In this document: in pieces, positions 1 through 9,222 of the stretch
Layout of the letters: each line of letters opens with the position of its first letter
Numbering within the stretch: position 1 is the first letter of the stretch
Assembly: GCF_000765145.1 (NCBI RefSeq)
Contig: NZ_JMGA01000024.1
Location: forward strand, 62,001 to 126,000
Length of the DNA: 64,000 nt
Direction of reading: 5' to 3'
Source: Desulfosporosinus sp. HMP52
GTDB lineage: Bacteria; Bacillota; Desulfitobacteriia; Desulfitobacteriales; Desulfitobacteriaceae
Made by a program: the position numbers and the translations under genes
Notes under the pieces: model-generated
The model's database searches: none
Told to the model about the DNA's origin: nothing
The model's input: only the letters and a program-made list of their open reading frames with translations

Positions 1-58
1 TGTTTAAGCCCCAAAGTCTATATACATAAGGTTTTCGTTCTCTTTTATTTATCTCCAT
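1..58 (-). CDS. N-terminus of an unrecognised protein, cut by the window edge
   Basis: An ATG at 58-56 follows a strong ribosome binding site (AAGGAGGG just upstream) and opens a frame beginning MEINKRERKPYVYR that runs off the left edge. It is the next minus-strand gene after the acetyltransferase and is probably in the same operon. Only 19 codons are visible, so no function is assigned. Confidence 0.5.
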   Translation of the reverse strand, partial: MEINKRERKPYVYRLWGLN

Positions 59-121
59 TACCCTCCTTTCGATGAGAGATACGAGCTCTGCACCGAAGAT
101 CAAATCGAATCTCGACTCAAA

Positions 122-709
122 CTAACGACCAAGTATATGGCATGCCCTTTCATAACCTTTAACAATTAATCCCGATGAATCTTTTTTTGAGATTATTTTT
201 GCTGGTATTCCTCCAACCGTAACATTGCTAGGAACGTCTTTATTAACGACAGCGTTTGCTCCGATCGTTACATTATCACCAATCGTTATTCCCACAAATA
301 ATTTTGCCCCAGGGGCAATATAGACATTATTACCGATGGTTGGGCTCTTTTGATTAAATACCCCTATGTTGACCGCTGAATGAATTCTACAGTTATTTCC
401 AACCCGCACATCTGGATGTACAACAATACTTCCCCAATGAGCAATACTAAGTCCTGGACCAAAGACGTGCCGTGGAATCGTAAATCCCAGCTTCGTCGAG
501 AGCCTCATTAGTTTTAGTTTTAGAATGGCTAAAAAAATTCGCCCTAAAATATCTTTCCTGCAGTTTTCATAGTATTCCGCTTTCCTTAACGTCAGCTGAA
601 AATAAATGAGTGGTTGAGAAAATCTAAACACCCATCTGTACCGGGTTTGATAATGAGCAGCTAAGTCCGCTGTAACATAGAGCTTATAATCTTGCTTGGA
701 TTGAATGAT
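122..709 (-). CDS. Hexapeptide-repeat acetyltransferase, serine O-acetyltransferase-like
   Basis: The protein is a left-handed beta-helix acyltransferase: imperfect hexapeptide turns (VRVGNNC, PTIGNNV, ITIGDNV) fill the second half and it ends in the IGANAVVNKDVPSNVTVGG type loop typical of CysE-related enzymes. The acetyl-CoA-dependent reaction is known for the family; the acceptor here (serine or a sugar) cannot be told. The first ATG/GTG-type start is GTG at 631, but 26 codons upstream of it read like the family N-terminus (SKQDYKLYVTADLAAHYQTR). They begin at ATC 709, nine bases after AGGGGG. A stop codon lies at 718-716. I therefore place the start at ATC 709 (or ATT 706), which is unusual; alternatively the start codon has mutated. 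It follows rodA by about 27 bases. Confidence 0.75.
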   Translation of the reverse strand: MIQSKQDYKLYVTADLAAHYQTRYRWVFRFSQPLIYFQLTLRKAEYYENCRKDILGRIFLAILKLKLMRLSTKLGFTIPRHVFGPGLSIAHWGSIVVHPDVRVGNNCRIHSAVNIGVFNQKSPTIGNNVYIAPGAKLFVGITIGDNVTIGANAVVNKDVPSNVTVGGIPAKIISKKDSSGLIVKGYERACHILGR

Positions 710-736
710 CTTAAACTACCCCCTAAGTCATGTGAG

Positions 737-1902
737 CTATTTAAATAGCAACCGACGACTTCTCAGATTAATATTTAGTAAGAGTCCTATGGAGATCATA
801 TTCGCCCACATTGCACTTCCGCCATAGCTGATGAATGGCAAGGGTATCCCAGTAACCGGCATAATACCAGAATTCATGCCAGCGTTGACAAGAATGTGAA
901 ATGAAATCATAGTTATTATTCCCGATGCTATTAACACACCATACAAATCTCTCGCATGCATGGCAATATTAATACCGCGTAATAGGAATATTAAAAAGAA
1001 AAATAGTAGGGTAATTACTCCGATAAAACCAAACTCTTCACTAAACACTGCAAAAATAAAGTCGGTATGATGTTCTGGGAGGAAACTTAGTTGTCCCTGG
1101 GTTCCTTGGCGAAATCCTTTACCCCAAAATCCACCCGAGCCAAGTGCCCACATCGATTGAAGAATATTATAACCATCTCCTGCACTGTCTGAAGCCGGGT
1201 TTATAAAAACAGTCAGTCTTTTCAACTGATAATCTTTCATTGGAAGAGGCAACCCCTCGGCGAATTTGAGCCAACTTGGAAGGTTTGTTGAAAAATGTAG
1301 CCATAGTGCTATACCGACAGCAGTTACCCCTGTGAGTAATAACCCGCCAAACTTACGAATATTCGCTCCTGCTATAAACATCATCCCTATAAATATTGCC
1401 ATAAACACTAGGCTTGTCCCTAGATCAGGTTGTTTGAAAATAAGGAGCATAGGGACTAATACATATAAAAATGGCGCGATAAAATCTCTGAAACGATTCA
1501 GTTTACCCTGACGCTTTGCTAAAAAATCCGAAAACGAAAGGATCATAAGTATTTTTGCAAATTCCGAAGGTTGGATTGCAAAACTAGAAGTAATGGGTAT
1601 CCAACGAGTAGCACCTTTTGATTCACTTCCGAAAATAAATACTGCCGCAAGCAATAGGATATTAAACCCATAAATATACCCGCTGAATTTCTGTAACTCT
1701 TGGTAATCAATTTGATTAACCATAATAGCTAAGAAAATTCCACTTAAAATCCACATGGTTTGAAGCTCGACATAATAATACGGTTGCCCTTTCACAAGAT
1801 TGTAAGACGCAGTGCTTAAGACAATAAGGCTCGTCGCTAATAATAAGAGCACTGCCAGTAAAAACTGTAAGTCTATGTTTCTTAAATTTATCTTGTCAAA
1901 CA
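737..1902 (-). CDS. rodA: RodA-family peptidoglycan polymerase (SEDS protein)
   Basis: A polytopic SEDS glycosyltransferase that polymerises lipid II into glycan strands in the cytoplasmic membrane, normally with a class B PBP. About ten hydrophobic segments are visible. Family signatures include the large extracellular loop around DGYNILQSMWALGSGG, LPEHHTDFIFAVFSEEFG and the C-terminal PVTGIPLPFISYGGSA. I chose ATG 1902 (protein MFDKINLRN, 388 aa) because AGAAGG lies about nine bases upstream; a TTG eight codons earlier overlaps that site. A decayed second copy of its 5' part lies at 12380-12671. No PBP gene is adjacent. It probably heads the operon with the acetyltransferase. Confidence 0.93.
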
Positions 1903-1992
1903 TTCCATCATTCCTTCTCTCCTTCAATGGCGAAATTCATACAACGGCAAAAAAATATCTTCAATCCGTGAACTTTCCAAATAGAGTAGTAG

Positions 1993-2027
1993 AAGAGACA
2001 ACCTTTATCGAGGTAGTCTCTTTTCTT
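1993..2027. terminator. Hairpin between the sensor kinase and rodA
   Basis: AAGAGAC and GTCTCTT arms, extended by AACCT/AGGT, enclose a short loop. A T-rich tract follows on the plus strand only. On the minus strand it lies just downstream of the kinase gene and could still end that transcript weakly. Confidence 0.45.
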
Positions 2028-2075
2028 GTTACCTAGCGACACTTATCAAGAATGATAATATTTTGAATGCATTTT

Positions 2076-3503
2076 CTACATAGCATGGGGAAGTAAAAAC
2101 CAAAATTCAATACCATCATCAAGACGGTTTATACCATATTGCCCGGCATGTGCGTTGATAATGGTTCGAACAATATATAAACCAAGCCCGGCATGAGTCT
2201 GAACAGTCGGAGTATGCGCCTTGTCAATCTTATAAAAGCTTTCCCATATCCTGCTTTCGTCATCAATCGAGATAGTACTGCCTTCATTAAAAACGGAACA
2301 AACCAAGGACGCCTTTTCTGTATAAACGGATACCTTGACTATTTTTTGTGATGGAGTATGGGCTATTGCATTATCTAGATAATTAGTTAAAGCTTGCTCG
2401 AGATAAAAAGCATCGCCTAAAACAAATAAATCATCCTGAATGCTTTTGAGCAACGTGATCTTTTGATTATCAAATAGGACCTGTTTCTTCGCACAAAGCC
2501 TATGGCACAAATTTGAAAAGTTAAATGTATCATATTGCATTTTTGTAAGACCGTTTTCGAGGGATGATATATCCAATAGTTTTTTCACTAGTCCACTTAA
2601 TCTTTTACTCTCGTCTATAATTACATCATAGTAAAAATACTTATCGATATTTGGCAAATTGTTTTTTAGATTTTCACAATACATAACCATTAATCCTAAT
2701 GGAGATTTTAACTCGTGAGAAACATTAGCTATAAATTCCTGGCGCATATTGTCAATCTGCTTTTGATGACCTAAGGCTTTTTCCAGTTGAGCATTTACAG
2801 TTTGCAGGCTGCCAATCATGTCAGATAATTGTTCAGACATGGAATTAATATTTCTGCCAAGTCTTCCTATTTCGTCATCAGAGAAAGGCCCTTGCAGCTT
2901 TTGGGAGAAATCCAAGGAAGATACACTTTTTGCCACATGATCGATTTGTATAATAGGCTTTACAAAATGCTTGCTCCAAAACCACGTAAAGATTCCACCA
3001 ATGATTAAAGCCACAATAGCAATATATATATTTAATTCACTAATCAGTGCAGCACTTCGCTCTACCGCTGAAATAGGAGTATCTAAAACCACAAAAATAG
3101 TATTATTTGATGTCTCAATTTTCCCAAACAACATTAAGTTTTCCTTTTCAGAACGCGGGTTAATTGAATATTCTACCTCAGGTGTTTGCGAAAAAACATA
3201 ATTGCTTTTTTGATAATATGTTATATCAATATTATTGCTATTATAAATTGCTTGATTATATTTGTCCCAAACTGAAACATTTATATTTTCATCTTCCTCA
3301 TAATGCAACATTGCTTGTGCAATAACATCATGCGATTGAATACTACTTTTAAGTATTGCGAAACTTTCTTCCATCTGGTGTGTTTTCTTATTGATAAAAT
3401 AGGGCTTAACAAAAAACAGGTTGCAAACAACTTGAATTGCAATAACCGAAAAGATTATAATGACAACAAAAATTACTAGTTTTATTTTTATGGTTTTTTT
3501 CAT
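2076..3503 (-). CDS. Membrane sensor histidine kinase (partner of the regulator at 3503-4186)
   Basis: A 475-aa kinase with a transmembrane helix at about 8-28, an extracytoplasmic domain of about 120 residues, a second helix at about 157-176, HAMP, a HisKA domain with phospho-acceptor His263 in SHELKSP, and an ATPase domain (N-box NYLDNAIAH, G-box GLGLYIV). Its ATG overlaps the regulator stop (TAATG), so the two are translationally coupled. The upstream genes (TraX-like and VanX-like) suggest a cell-wall-related stimulus, as in van clusters, but the ligand is unknown. Ends before a weak hairpin. Confidence 0.93.
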   Translation of the reverse strand: MKKTIKIKLVIFVVIIIFSVIAIQVVCNLFFVKPYFINKKTHQMEESFAILKSSIQSHDVIAQAMLHYEEDENINVSVWDKYNQAIYNSNNIDITYYQKSNYVFSQTPEVEYSINPRSEKENLMLFGKIETSNNTIFVVLDTPISAVERSAALISELNIYIAIVALIIGGIFTWFWSKHFVKPIIQIDHVAKSVSSLDFSQKLQGPFSDDEIGRLGRNINSMSEQLSDMIGSLQTVNAQLEKALGHQKQIDNMRQEFIANVSHELKSPLGLMVMYCENLKNNLPNIDKYFYYDVIIDESKRLSGLVKKLLDISSLENGLTKMQYDTFNFSNLCHRLCAKKQVLFDNQKITLLKSIQDDLFVLGDAFYLEQALTNYLDNAIAHTPSQKIVKVSVYTEKASLVCSVFNEGSTISIDDESRIWESFYKIDKAHTPTVQTHAGLGLYIVRTIINAHAGQYGINRLDDGIEFWFLLPHAM

Positions 3504-4186
3504 TACTCCACCTCAAAACGATAACCCACACCGTGCACTGTCTTGATATATGGACAGCTTTCCGTTAATTTGGCACGTAATTGTTTTACATGAGTATCTA
3601 CCGTTCGTCCATCTCCTTCATAGATATAATTCCATACGGAATTGAGCAATTGCTCCCTGCTTAACGTCATATTTGCATGAACAGCAAAATGCAGTAATAA
3701 ATCATACTCCCGCTGTGTAAGACAAATAATATTATCTTTAACATATACAGCTCTTTTGGCTGTATCAATTGTCAGATTGGCAAAAACAATAGGCTGAATT
3801 TGAAACTTTCCAGTCCTTCGTAATACAGTTTCAATTCTGGCTATTAGCAATGACGATGAAAACGGCTTTGTGATGTAGTCGTCAGCACCATTTGTAAGCC
3901 CTTTGAGCTGGTCGCATTCCGCTTCTTTTGCTGTAAGCATTATAATTGGAGTAAGCGAGCTCTCGCGTATTTCAGTAAGAACCGAAAAACCATCCTTTTG
4001 CGGCATCATAACATCAAGTAGAATAAGATCGATACTGCCACTGTTGGCATAAAATATATCTAATGTATTTTGTCCATTATCAGCCTCAAAAACAAAATAT
4101 TTATTCGATTGCAGTAAATCTTTTATTGCTCTGCGCATGCGCATATCGTCGTCAGCTACCAGAAGGCATATTTTATTATCTAGCAT
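3503..4186 (-). CDS. OmpR-family response regulator
   Basis: A receiver domain (acidic pocket DDD near residues 12-14, phospho-Asp58 in LLDVMMP, switch Thr in MLTAKE, Lys in TKPF) is followed by a winged-helix DNA-binding domain ending in KTVHGVGYRFEVE. The start is ATG 4186, with GGGAGGTG five bases upstream; the GTG at 4195 lies inside that site. It forms a two-gene unit with the kinase. A candidate target is the TTGTGAG direct repeat upstream of the VanX-like gene; this is inferred from repeat spacing, not shown. Confidence 0.92.
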   Translation of the reverse strand: MLDNKICLLVADDDMRMRRAIKDLLQSNKYFVFEADNGQNTLDIFYANSGSIDLILLDVMMPQKDGFSVLTEIRESSLTPIIMLTAKEAECDQLKGLTNGADDYITKPFSSSLLIARIETVLRRTGKFQIQPIVFANLTIDTAKRAVYVKDNIICLTQREYDLLLHFAVHANMTLSREQLLNSVWNYIYEGDGRTVDTHVKQLRAKLTESCPYIKTVHGVGYRFEVE

Positions 4187-4319
4187 CAAAGTCACCTCCC
4201 ATTATTTAGTGATTGTGCAGTGCCTTTAATATTCCATTCTCTGAATCTTTGCCCTTTTGCCAATGAACGGAAAATGGATTCAAGGCCCACCGCCAGCACT
4301 TTTCCCGTATATAGCGATG

Positions 4320-4343
4320 GCCTGATACATAATTGTATCAGGC
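4320..4343. terminator. Perfect hairpin downstream of the TraX-like gene
   Basis: GCCTGATACA and TGTATCAGGC are perfect inverted arms around four bases. No T tract follows on the minus strand, so termination may be inefficient. The regulator gene starts about 130 bases further on. Confidence 0.4.
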
Positions 4344-4349
4344 TGTTTC

Positions 4350-5078
4350 TTACATTTTAAAGAAAAGCCTTAATAACAAAAAAAGCAGGATTAAATGAGC
4401 TGGATAAAATATATAGAATCCCCATTTTAAGGTCTTTGAATTTTTACCTTGCCTTCCCTTATATAATGCTAATAACGGAATTGCTAATGCGATTGCAAAT
4501 TGATAAAAATGTGCCCAATCCCAATTCAGTAAGGAAGGTATAGCGATAAAGAAATATCCTATAACTAGCATAGCGGTCATTTGCTCCTTAAACTGTCCCC
4601 TGAATACACCAAAACATACGATCCACAGTACCGTGATGTAGTTCCAATCGGCAGGATAAGCAAGTAAGCAACAAACGCCTACAACCAATATTTTTTTCCA
4701 TGTATCAAGCTTATCACTTTTTACTGCTGTTAAAGCAATCAGCCCTAAAGCAAGACCCCAAAATACGCTTGTGGCTTTCCACCACGGAAGCTGACGATAC
4801 ATCACATATGGAAAATGAGATATAATGGCGAAAAGTAAAAGCCGGAAAATATATTTTTTAACGTTAGATGTATAGTGATACCCTTCTGCTATAAAAAAGC
4901 ATAGTGTAGGAGCCACAATTCGCCCTGTTATTCGTGAGATTGCCCCGATCACACTTTCGTGCGGTAAAGCGACCAAAAAAAAGTGATCGGCAAACATAGC
5001 AATCATGGCTATTATCTTCAACGCATTAGCGGTAATATCATGTGTGTTTTTTGAATTTATCGTTATCTGGTTGCCCAT
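4350..5078 (-). CDS. TraX-like integral membrane acyltransferase
   Basis: A 242-aa protein with seven or more hydrophobic segments and the TraX family start (ALKIIAMIAMFADHFFL) plus the conserved region RITGRIVAPTLCFFIAEGYHYT. The family is named after the F-plasmid pilin acetyltransferase, but chromosomal Gram-positive members next to van-type or cell-wall genes are common and their substrate is not known. It lies between the VanX-like lipoprotein and the two-component pair, all on the minus strand, which suggests one regulated cluster. Confidence 0.85.
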   Translation of the reverse strand: MGNQITINSKNTHDITANALKIIAMIAMFADHFFLVALPHESVIGAISRITGRIVAPTLCFFIAEGYHYTSNVKKYIFRLLLFAIISHFPYVMYRQLPWWKATSVFWGLALGLIALTAVKSDKLDTWKKILVVGVCCLLAYPADWNYITVLWIVCFGVFRGQFKEQMTAMLVIGYFFIAIPSLLNWDWAHFYQFAIALAIPLLALYKGRQGKNSKTLKWGFYIFYPAHLILLFLLLRLFFKM

Positions 5079-5160
5079 GTAGCATACTCCTTCAATCTAA
5101 AATTAATATTTCCTGTCATAAAGAAAAGCGGCATTAAGTATAACAACCACCGAGCCGACA

Positions 5161-5946
5161 TTATGTACCAGATGGTGATGGTGATGCAGGCGTGGGAGCA
5201 TTGGCTTCGCGGTATTGCAAATAATCGTCAAATTTTACGTCAAGCCGCTCGTAATTTAAGTAAGTGGGCAAATAGTAGTGCCACCACTCGACTGACAACA
5301 CCTTAAACCCAGCCTTCGCCATAATAGTCTTGAGGTATTCACGGTTTTGGGTCTGCGTCTCACTGGCGCCCTCATAATTGGGATAAGTCGCCTCGGTAAA
5401 CTCGCAATAATCGGTAGGCATGTCAAGCTCAACGCCATTTTCGTCTACCAAAGTAATGTCCACGGCGATGCCTCTGCTATGCTGCGAACTGTTCGACGGC
5501 GCTGGAACAAAGTGCTTCTTGTCATCGGGCAGGCTTGCATTCATCGCGACTTGCACAGACTCCGGACGGTACGCATCCCAAATCTTGATTCTGTAACCGT
5601 CTGCCATTGCAAGCTCTTGCGCTCTCATGAGCGCCTTTGCTGCGTCAATGTTAATCAAACATAAATCGCGCTCATACTGCACCCTGCCTGTTATATTGTC
5701 AGCAGTTGCATTTTTGAGGTCGAAAACAAAGCTCGGGTCCACTTGTTCAAGCTCAATGAGCCCAGCATACGCGTAAACCTCGTCAAGTGACTTAGGCAGC
5801 GGTGGCTGCTCAACGGATTGCGCCGTCGGAGTCGGGATAGGGTCTTCATTCGACTGAAAAGATGTATTGCAAGCACTAAGTGTGGCCACAAGGAGCGTCA
5901 AACCCAGTATATTCATCACCATTTTACGGAGACTATTATTTATCAT
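5161..5946 (-). CDS. VanX-type D-Ala-D-Ala dipeptidase lipoprotein
   Basis: A peptidase M15D domain follows a lipoprotein signal peptide (lipobox LSAC, Cys26). The zinc and catalytic residues are present: His156 and Asp163 in SQHSRGIAVD, and Glu220 and His223 in EWWHYY. The family hydrolyses D-Ala-D-Ala. VanX acts in the cytoplasm to deplete the vancomycin target, whereas this protein is predicted to be lipid-anchored outside, so it is more likely to act on exogenous dipeptides or wall turnover products. The start is ATG 5946, after GAGGTG. The 3' tail is rich in Pro and Ser. An 11-bp direct-repeat operator lies about 115 bases upstream of the start. Confidence 0.9.
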   Translation of the reverse strand: MINNSLRKMVMNILGLTLLVATLSACNTSFQSNEDPIPTPTAQSVEQPPLPKSLDEVYAYAGLIELEQVDPSFVFDLKNATADNITGRVQYERDLCLINIDAAKALMRAQELAMADGYRIKIWDAYRPESVQVAMNASLPDDKKHFVPAPSNSSQHSRGIAVDITLVDENGVELDMPTDYCEFTEATYPNYEGASETQTQNREYLKTIMAKAGFKVLSVEWWHYYLPTYLNYERLDVKFDDYLQYREANAPTPASPSPSGT

Positions 5947-6035
5947 AATTAACACCTCATTTGTACTACTGTTGCAATACTGCCAAAACTATCCAAAACC
6001 CATAAAACTTAAAAGTTGCTTCTTGCTGCAAGTTC

Positions 6036-6078
6036 ATTTTATTATAATTATAAGCGGAAATTGTGAGGTTATTGTGAG
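6036..6078 (-). promoter_or_regulatory. Candidate promoter and direct-repeat operator for the VanX-like gene
   Basis: TTGTGAG occurs at 6061-6067 and again at 6072-6078, an 11-bp direct repeat (one helical turn). On the minus strand this reads CTCACAA N4 CTCACAA, and a -10-like TAAAAT lies 19 bp downstream at 6041-6036. This geometry is typical of OmpR-family regulator sites. The regulator at 3503-4186 is the natural candidate. Confidence 0.5.
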
Positions 6079-6232
6079 GTAAAAGATTACTTTTAAATGG
6101 TATTTTCTGAAAACAACTGAATATGTAAAAATAGAACTCAATCTCACACTCAGACAATTTATATTTTGCTATGTGTACAGATAATGTAAGTATTATATTC
6201 CGTTATAGGGGTGGTATTACACCTTTTGTATT

Positions 6233-6366
6233 AACAGTGTTTCGAGCAAATCGCGATATGGATTTTGTAATAACCATATCTATTAGACCTGCACGGCAAT
6301 CCGCGAGAAGTCTTTGATTTATTCTCGGTCATCTTTTGTCCCGGTTAATGCTTCATCAGTATAGGA
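6233..6366 (-). pseudogene. Remnant of a large serine recombinase
   Basis: Reading the minus strand gives [15 protein letters not shown], then, after a one-base frame change, [26 protein letters not shown]. This is the conserved catalytic-domain segment of serine site-specific recombinases (the T-K-S-x-S-R-F-A-R motif). Nothing of the N-terminus or the long C-terminal part is present. It marks a lost mobile element between the VanX-like gene and the M20 peptidase. Confidence 0.7.
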
Positions 6367-6440
6367 CTCCGACATATTGCCAGTCTCTATGCTTCAAAGT
6401 ACTTTACTTTTATTTTGCTCCTTGGGTCTGATAATTAGCG

Positions 6441-6477
6441 TTTTAAAAAGAGCTGCCATTATACTTCGGCAGCTCTC
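6441..6477 (-). terminator. Intrinsic terminator of the M20 peptidase gene
   Basis: On the minus strand AGAGCTGCC, a ten-base loop and GGCAGCTCT are followed by TTTTTAAAA, about 90 bases beyond the peptidase stop. Confidence 0.75.
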
Positions 6478-6566
6478 ATTTATTAAAATTGGTAAGTCCC
6501 CCTTGGGCCAATATGCAGTATGTCTATAACCATGAAGTGTGCGCCTTGTTTCCGAAGACAGGTCAC

Positions 6567-7865
6567 TTAGGGCAAGATGAAATGATCGGAAGAAAGAAAT
6601 TGTGTTACAACTTTATATAATCGCTGCAAGGCAAATACCAAAGCATCTGCCGATATACGCTCATTTGCCCTGTGAATCAGACGAATATCCGTCTCAGGAG
6701 GCGTGGGGAAGAATCCATAGGAGATAATTCCCTTTGCTCTTAAGTGTCTGCTATCTGTTACCCCCGGGGTAATAAAAGGCAATAGTTCTGTGGTACGATC
6801 GGCCCGTCTATTCATTGTTGATACGATGCTGCGATACAGCGGTGTATCCATTGGTGAACTACTCGGTTCAACGCTGGAAACCACCTTTATCTCTGTCACA
6901 AATTCAGGTGAAATCAAATGTTGTTTAAAAATCCTTTGTTTCAATTCCGGTATCGATTCCCTGGGCAGCACATCCATATGTACACGAATGGCAAAATAAC
7001 TACCATCAAATGATAGTAGGGGTTCCAGCTCAATTATATTATAAAGTAGGGTGTTGTAATCCAAAGGCAAGTTGGAAAATCGCTTTAATAGGGCTACTTT
7101 CCCGCCATAAGGTAATAATGAGCCCAAAGCAGTAGGAATGTTATGAAACCGCAATAAAGCCTTCAGCATGGGATTTATAAGATTGGAATCCTTATGATAA
7201 ATTTGACCCTGTTGAGGTTTAAAGTGATGATCGTATGAATTAGCGAACCTTATCCTATAGTCTAATATCAAATGTCCTTTTTCAGCATATTGGCAGGTAT
7301 ACACGTCACGTGTCTTTTGGCGAAATGAAAAGCCTCCTCCTTCGTTTAATGCATATCGACATTCTTGGAAATCGTCGGTATGTTTCAGGAGCCATTCCAC
7401 TCCCCACCTGCCTCCCGATTCCTCATCGGCAGTCGCCGCGAAAACAAGTCCTCTCTTCAAAGGGATTTTCTTCCGTTGGATCAGTATGACAAGCATCAAC
7501 CAGACAACCACCAAGCCTTTACAATCAATAGCTCCTCGGCCCCAAATGTCTCCAGCCGCTTCATCCCCACTAAAGGGGAGATAACACCAGTCAGTCAGAT
7601 CCTTGGCTGGAGCCACATCAAGATGAGATAGCAGCAGCAGCGATTGATTCGACACCTCACCTGGTTTGTGATAGATAAGAGAACCTTTTCCTGGAATAGG
7701 TTCTCTCACTGTGGCCGACAATTCATTGGATTTCAATACAGCCTGAATGTAATGAGCCGCCATGGTTTCCCCATGACGGCCGACTGAGGTATCAATTCGG
7801 ATCAGTTGCTTTAAATAATGCGTCATTTCTTGCTTCGTATCTTCCCAATCAATATCTGCTATCAT
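6567..7865 (-). CDS. M20-family metallopeptidase (ArgE/DapE/CPS1-like)
   Basis: A 432-aa dizinc amidohydrolase or peptidase. The metal and catalytic residues can be seen: His81 and Asp83 (SHLDVA), bridging Asp114 (GRGAIDCKG), the Glu148-Glu149 pair (DEESGG), Glu175 (NEGGG) and a C-terminal IHRANERI histidine. Length and order fit the carboxypeptidase S branch, which cleaves N-acylated amino acids or dipeptides; the substrate cannot be named. No signal peptide is present, so it is cytoplasmic. It ends before a good terminator, and the next upstream gene is a pseudogene. Confidence 0.88.
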   Translation of the reverse strand: MIADIDWEDTKQEMTHYLKQLIRIDTSVGRHGETMAAHYIQAVLKSNELSATVREPIPGKGSLIYHKPGEVSNQSLLLLSHLDVAPAKDLTDWCYLPFSGDEAAGDIWGRGAIDCKGLVVVWLMLVILIQRKKIPLKRGLVFAATADEESGGRWGVEWLLKHTDDFQECRYALNEGGGFSFRQKTRDVYTCQYAEKGHLILDYRIRFANSYDHHFKPQQGQIYHKDSNLINPMLKALLRFHNIPTALGSLLPYGGKVALLKRFSNLPLDYNTLLYNIIELEPLLSFDGSYFAIRVHMDVLPRESIPELKQRIFKQHLISPEFVTEIKVVSSVEPSSSPMDTPLYRSIVSTMNRRADRTTELLPFITPGVTDSRHLRAKGIISYGFFPTPPETDIRLIHRANERISADALVFALQRLYKVVTQFLSSDHFILP

Positions 7866-7886
7866 AAAAGTGCTGTAATCTCCTTT

Positions 7887-9056
7887 TCATACGGCAGATT
7901 GTGCTTGCTTGGAGGAAAAAGTTTCTGATTCGGAATAGTTCAATTTAAAGTTGAGCATCCGTGCTGAGTTCAAGACCACAAAGAGGGAAGCAACGTTATG
8001 AACGACAGCCGCTGCAATTGGTGAAAGGTAGCCCGATGTGGCCAGGGTAATCCCCGCAATATTTACACACACTGCAAATACCCAGATGTTCTGCTTAATA
8101 ATTTTTAAGGCTTGGCGACTTAAACCGAGTGTAAAGGGAACCATTCCTAGATCATCCGCCATTAAGGCCATATCTGCCGATTCAATCGCTACATCTGTTC
8201 CAGCTGCCCCCATCGCTATCCCTACATCTGAGAGAGTGAGTGCGGGAGCATCAATGCCATCGCCGACCATCGCTACGACTTCTCCCTCTTTTTGTAAGGA
8301 TCTAATATATTCAAGCTTTTCCTCGGGAAATAAATTCGCCTTGTATTCGGTAATTCCGACTTGCTGGCTGATCGAACGGGCTGTCTTTTCATTGTCGCCA
8401 GTGAGCATAATAATCCTCTTTATGCCGGATTTTCTCATTTCTTTAATCGCCTGTACCGCTTGCTCTCGAAGGGCATCAGCGATGGAGATGCCACCGATGA
8501 CTTCTCCATTTTTCAGCACCAGAAGCGCCGTTCGTCCCTTTTCCTCTTGCGCATCCAAAAATGTCCTAGCCACTTCGCTATCGGGTAGTTGTTCCAACCT
8601 ACGCCGATTGCTGACCTCAATCGTTGTCCCTTCATACACACAATGAACTCCGCGTCCAAAAACGGAGCTGAATTCCTGTGGATCTGGAATGGACAGCTTC
8701 CTCCGCTTCGCTTCATTCATGACCGCGCTGGCCAGTGGGTGTTCCGAGCGCTTTTCGGCAAGAGCTGCTGTAGAGAGGACCTCTTCCTGAGTATACGAGG
8801 CAAACGGTTGAATTTCTACGACCTGAGGGCGGCCCACCGTTAATGTCCCCGTCTTGTCTAAACAAATGGTGGTCACTTTACCCGCTGTCTCAAGGGTAAT
8901 GCCGCCTTTGATCAGCGCTCCGCGCTGATATTCGGAACCAGTAATCTCGGAAACAGCGGCGCTTCCAGCATCATCGGAGCCACCGAATTTAGCACCCTTT
9001 AATGTGAATAATGGTATAAGGGCAATCAACGCAGCCAAAACTAATAAAATGATCAC
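7887..9056 (-). pseudogene. Truncated zinc/cadmium-type P-type ATPase
   Basis: The frame retains the P- and N-domains of a P1B ATPase (DKTGTLT, HPLASA, MLTGDNEKTA), the last membrane helices and a final IAAAVVHNVASLFVVLNSAR like ZntA/CadA. Everything before the phosphorylation domain is missing. The membrane helix with the CPC ion-binding motif is replaced by an unrelated stretch (KGAKFGGSDDAGSAAVSE). The hinge motif reads GDGIDAPAL where the family has [10 protein letters not shown], a one-codon loss. It cannot be a functional pump. It is fused at 9056 to a cation-diffusion-facilitator fragment. Confidence 0.85.
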
Positions 9057-9059
9057 TTA

Positions 9060-9189
9060 ATATAGAATGCAATGCCTCAGATAAGATTCCTAAGCTGCCT
9101 GTAAAAATACCCACTACAGTTTTCATTAATGTGAGGAAAACTGCTGCAAAAACAGAACTCAAGGCTGCCTTTTGTTTGTCTATAACCAA
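9060..9189 (-). pseudogene. N-terminal fragment of a cation diffusion facilitator (CDF) transporter
   Basis: A TTG-initiated frame reads VIDKQKAALSSVFAAVFLT through VGIFTGSLGILSEALHS, the first transmembrane helix and start of the second in CzcD/FieF-type exporters. It then runs into the P-type ATPase fragment in another frame. The deletion that joined the two genes removed nearly all of the CDF gene and the first half of the ATPase. Confidence 0.75.
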
Positions 9190-9222
9190 AATCAGACCAC
9201 TCCCATTAACTTATTGAATTAA

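Noticed and set aside
5347-5664. Open frames opposite or offset to the VanX-like gene
   Set aside because: They are out-of-frame readings of a well-supported coding region.
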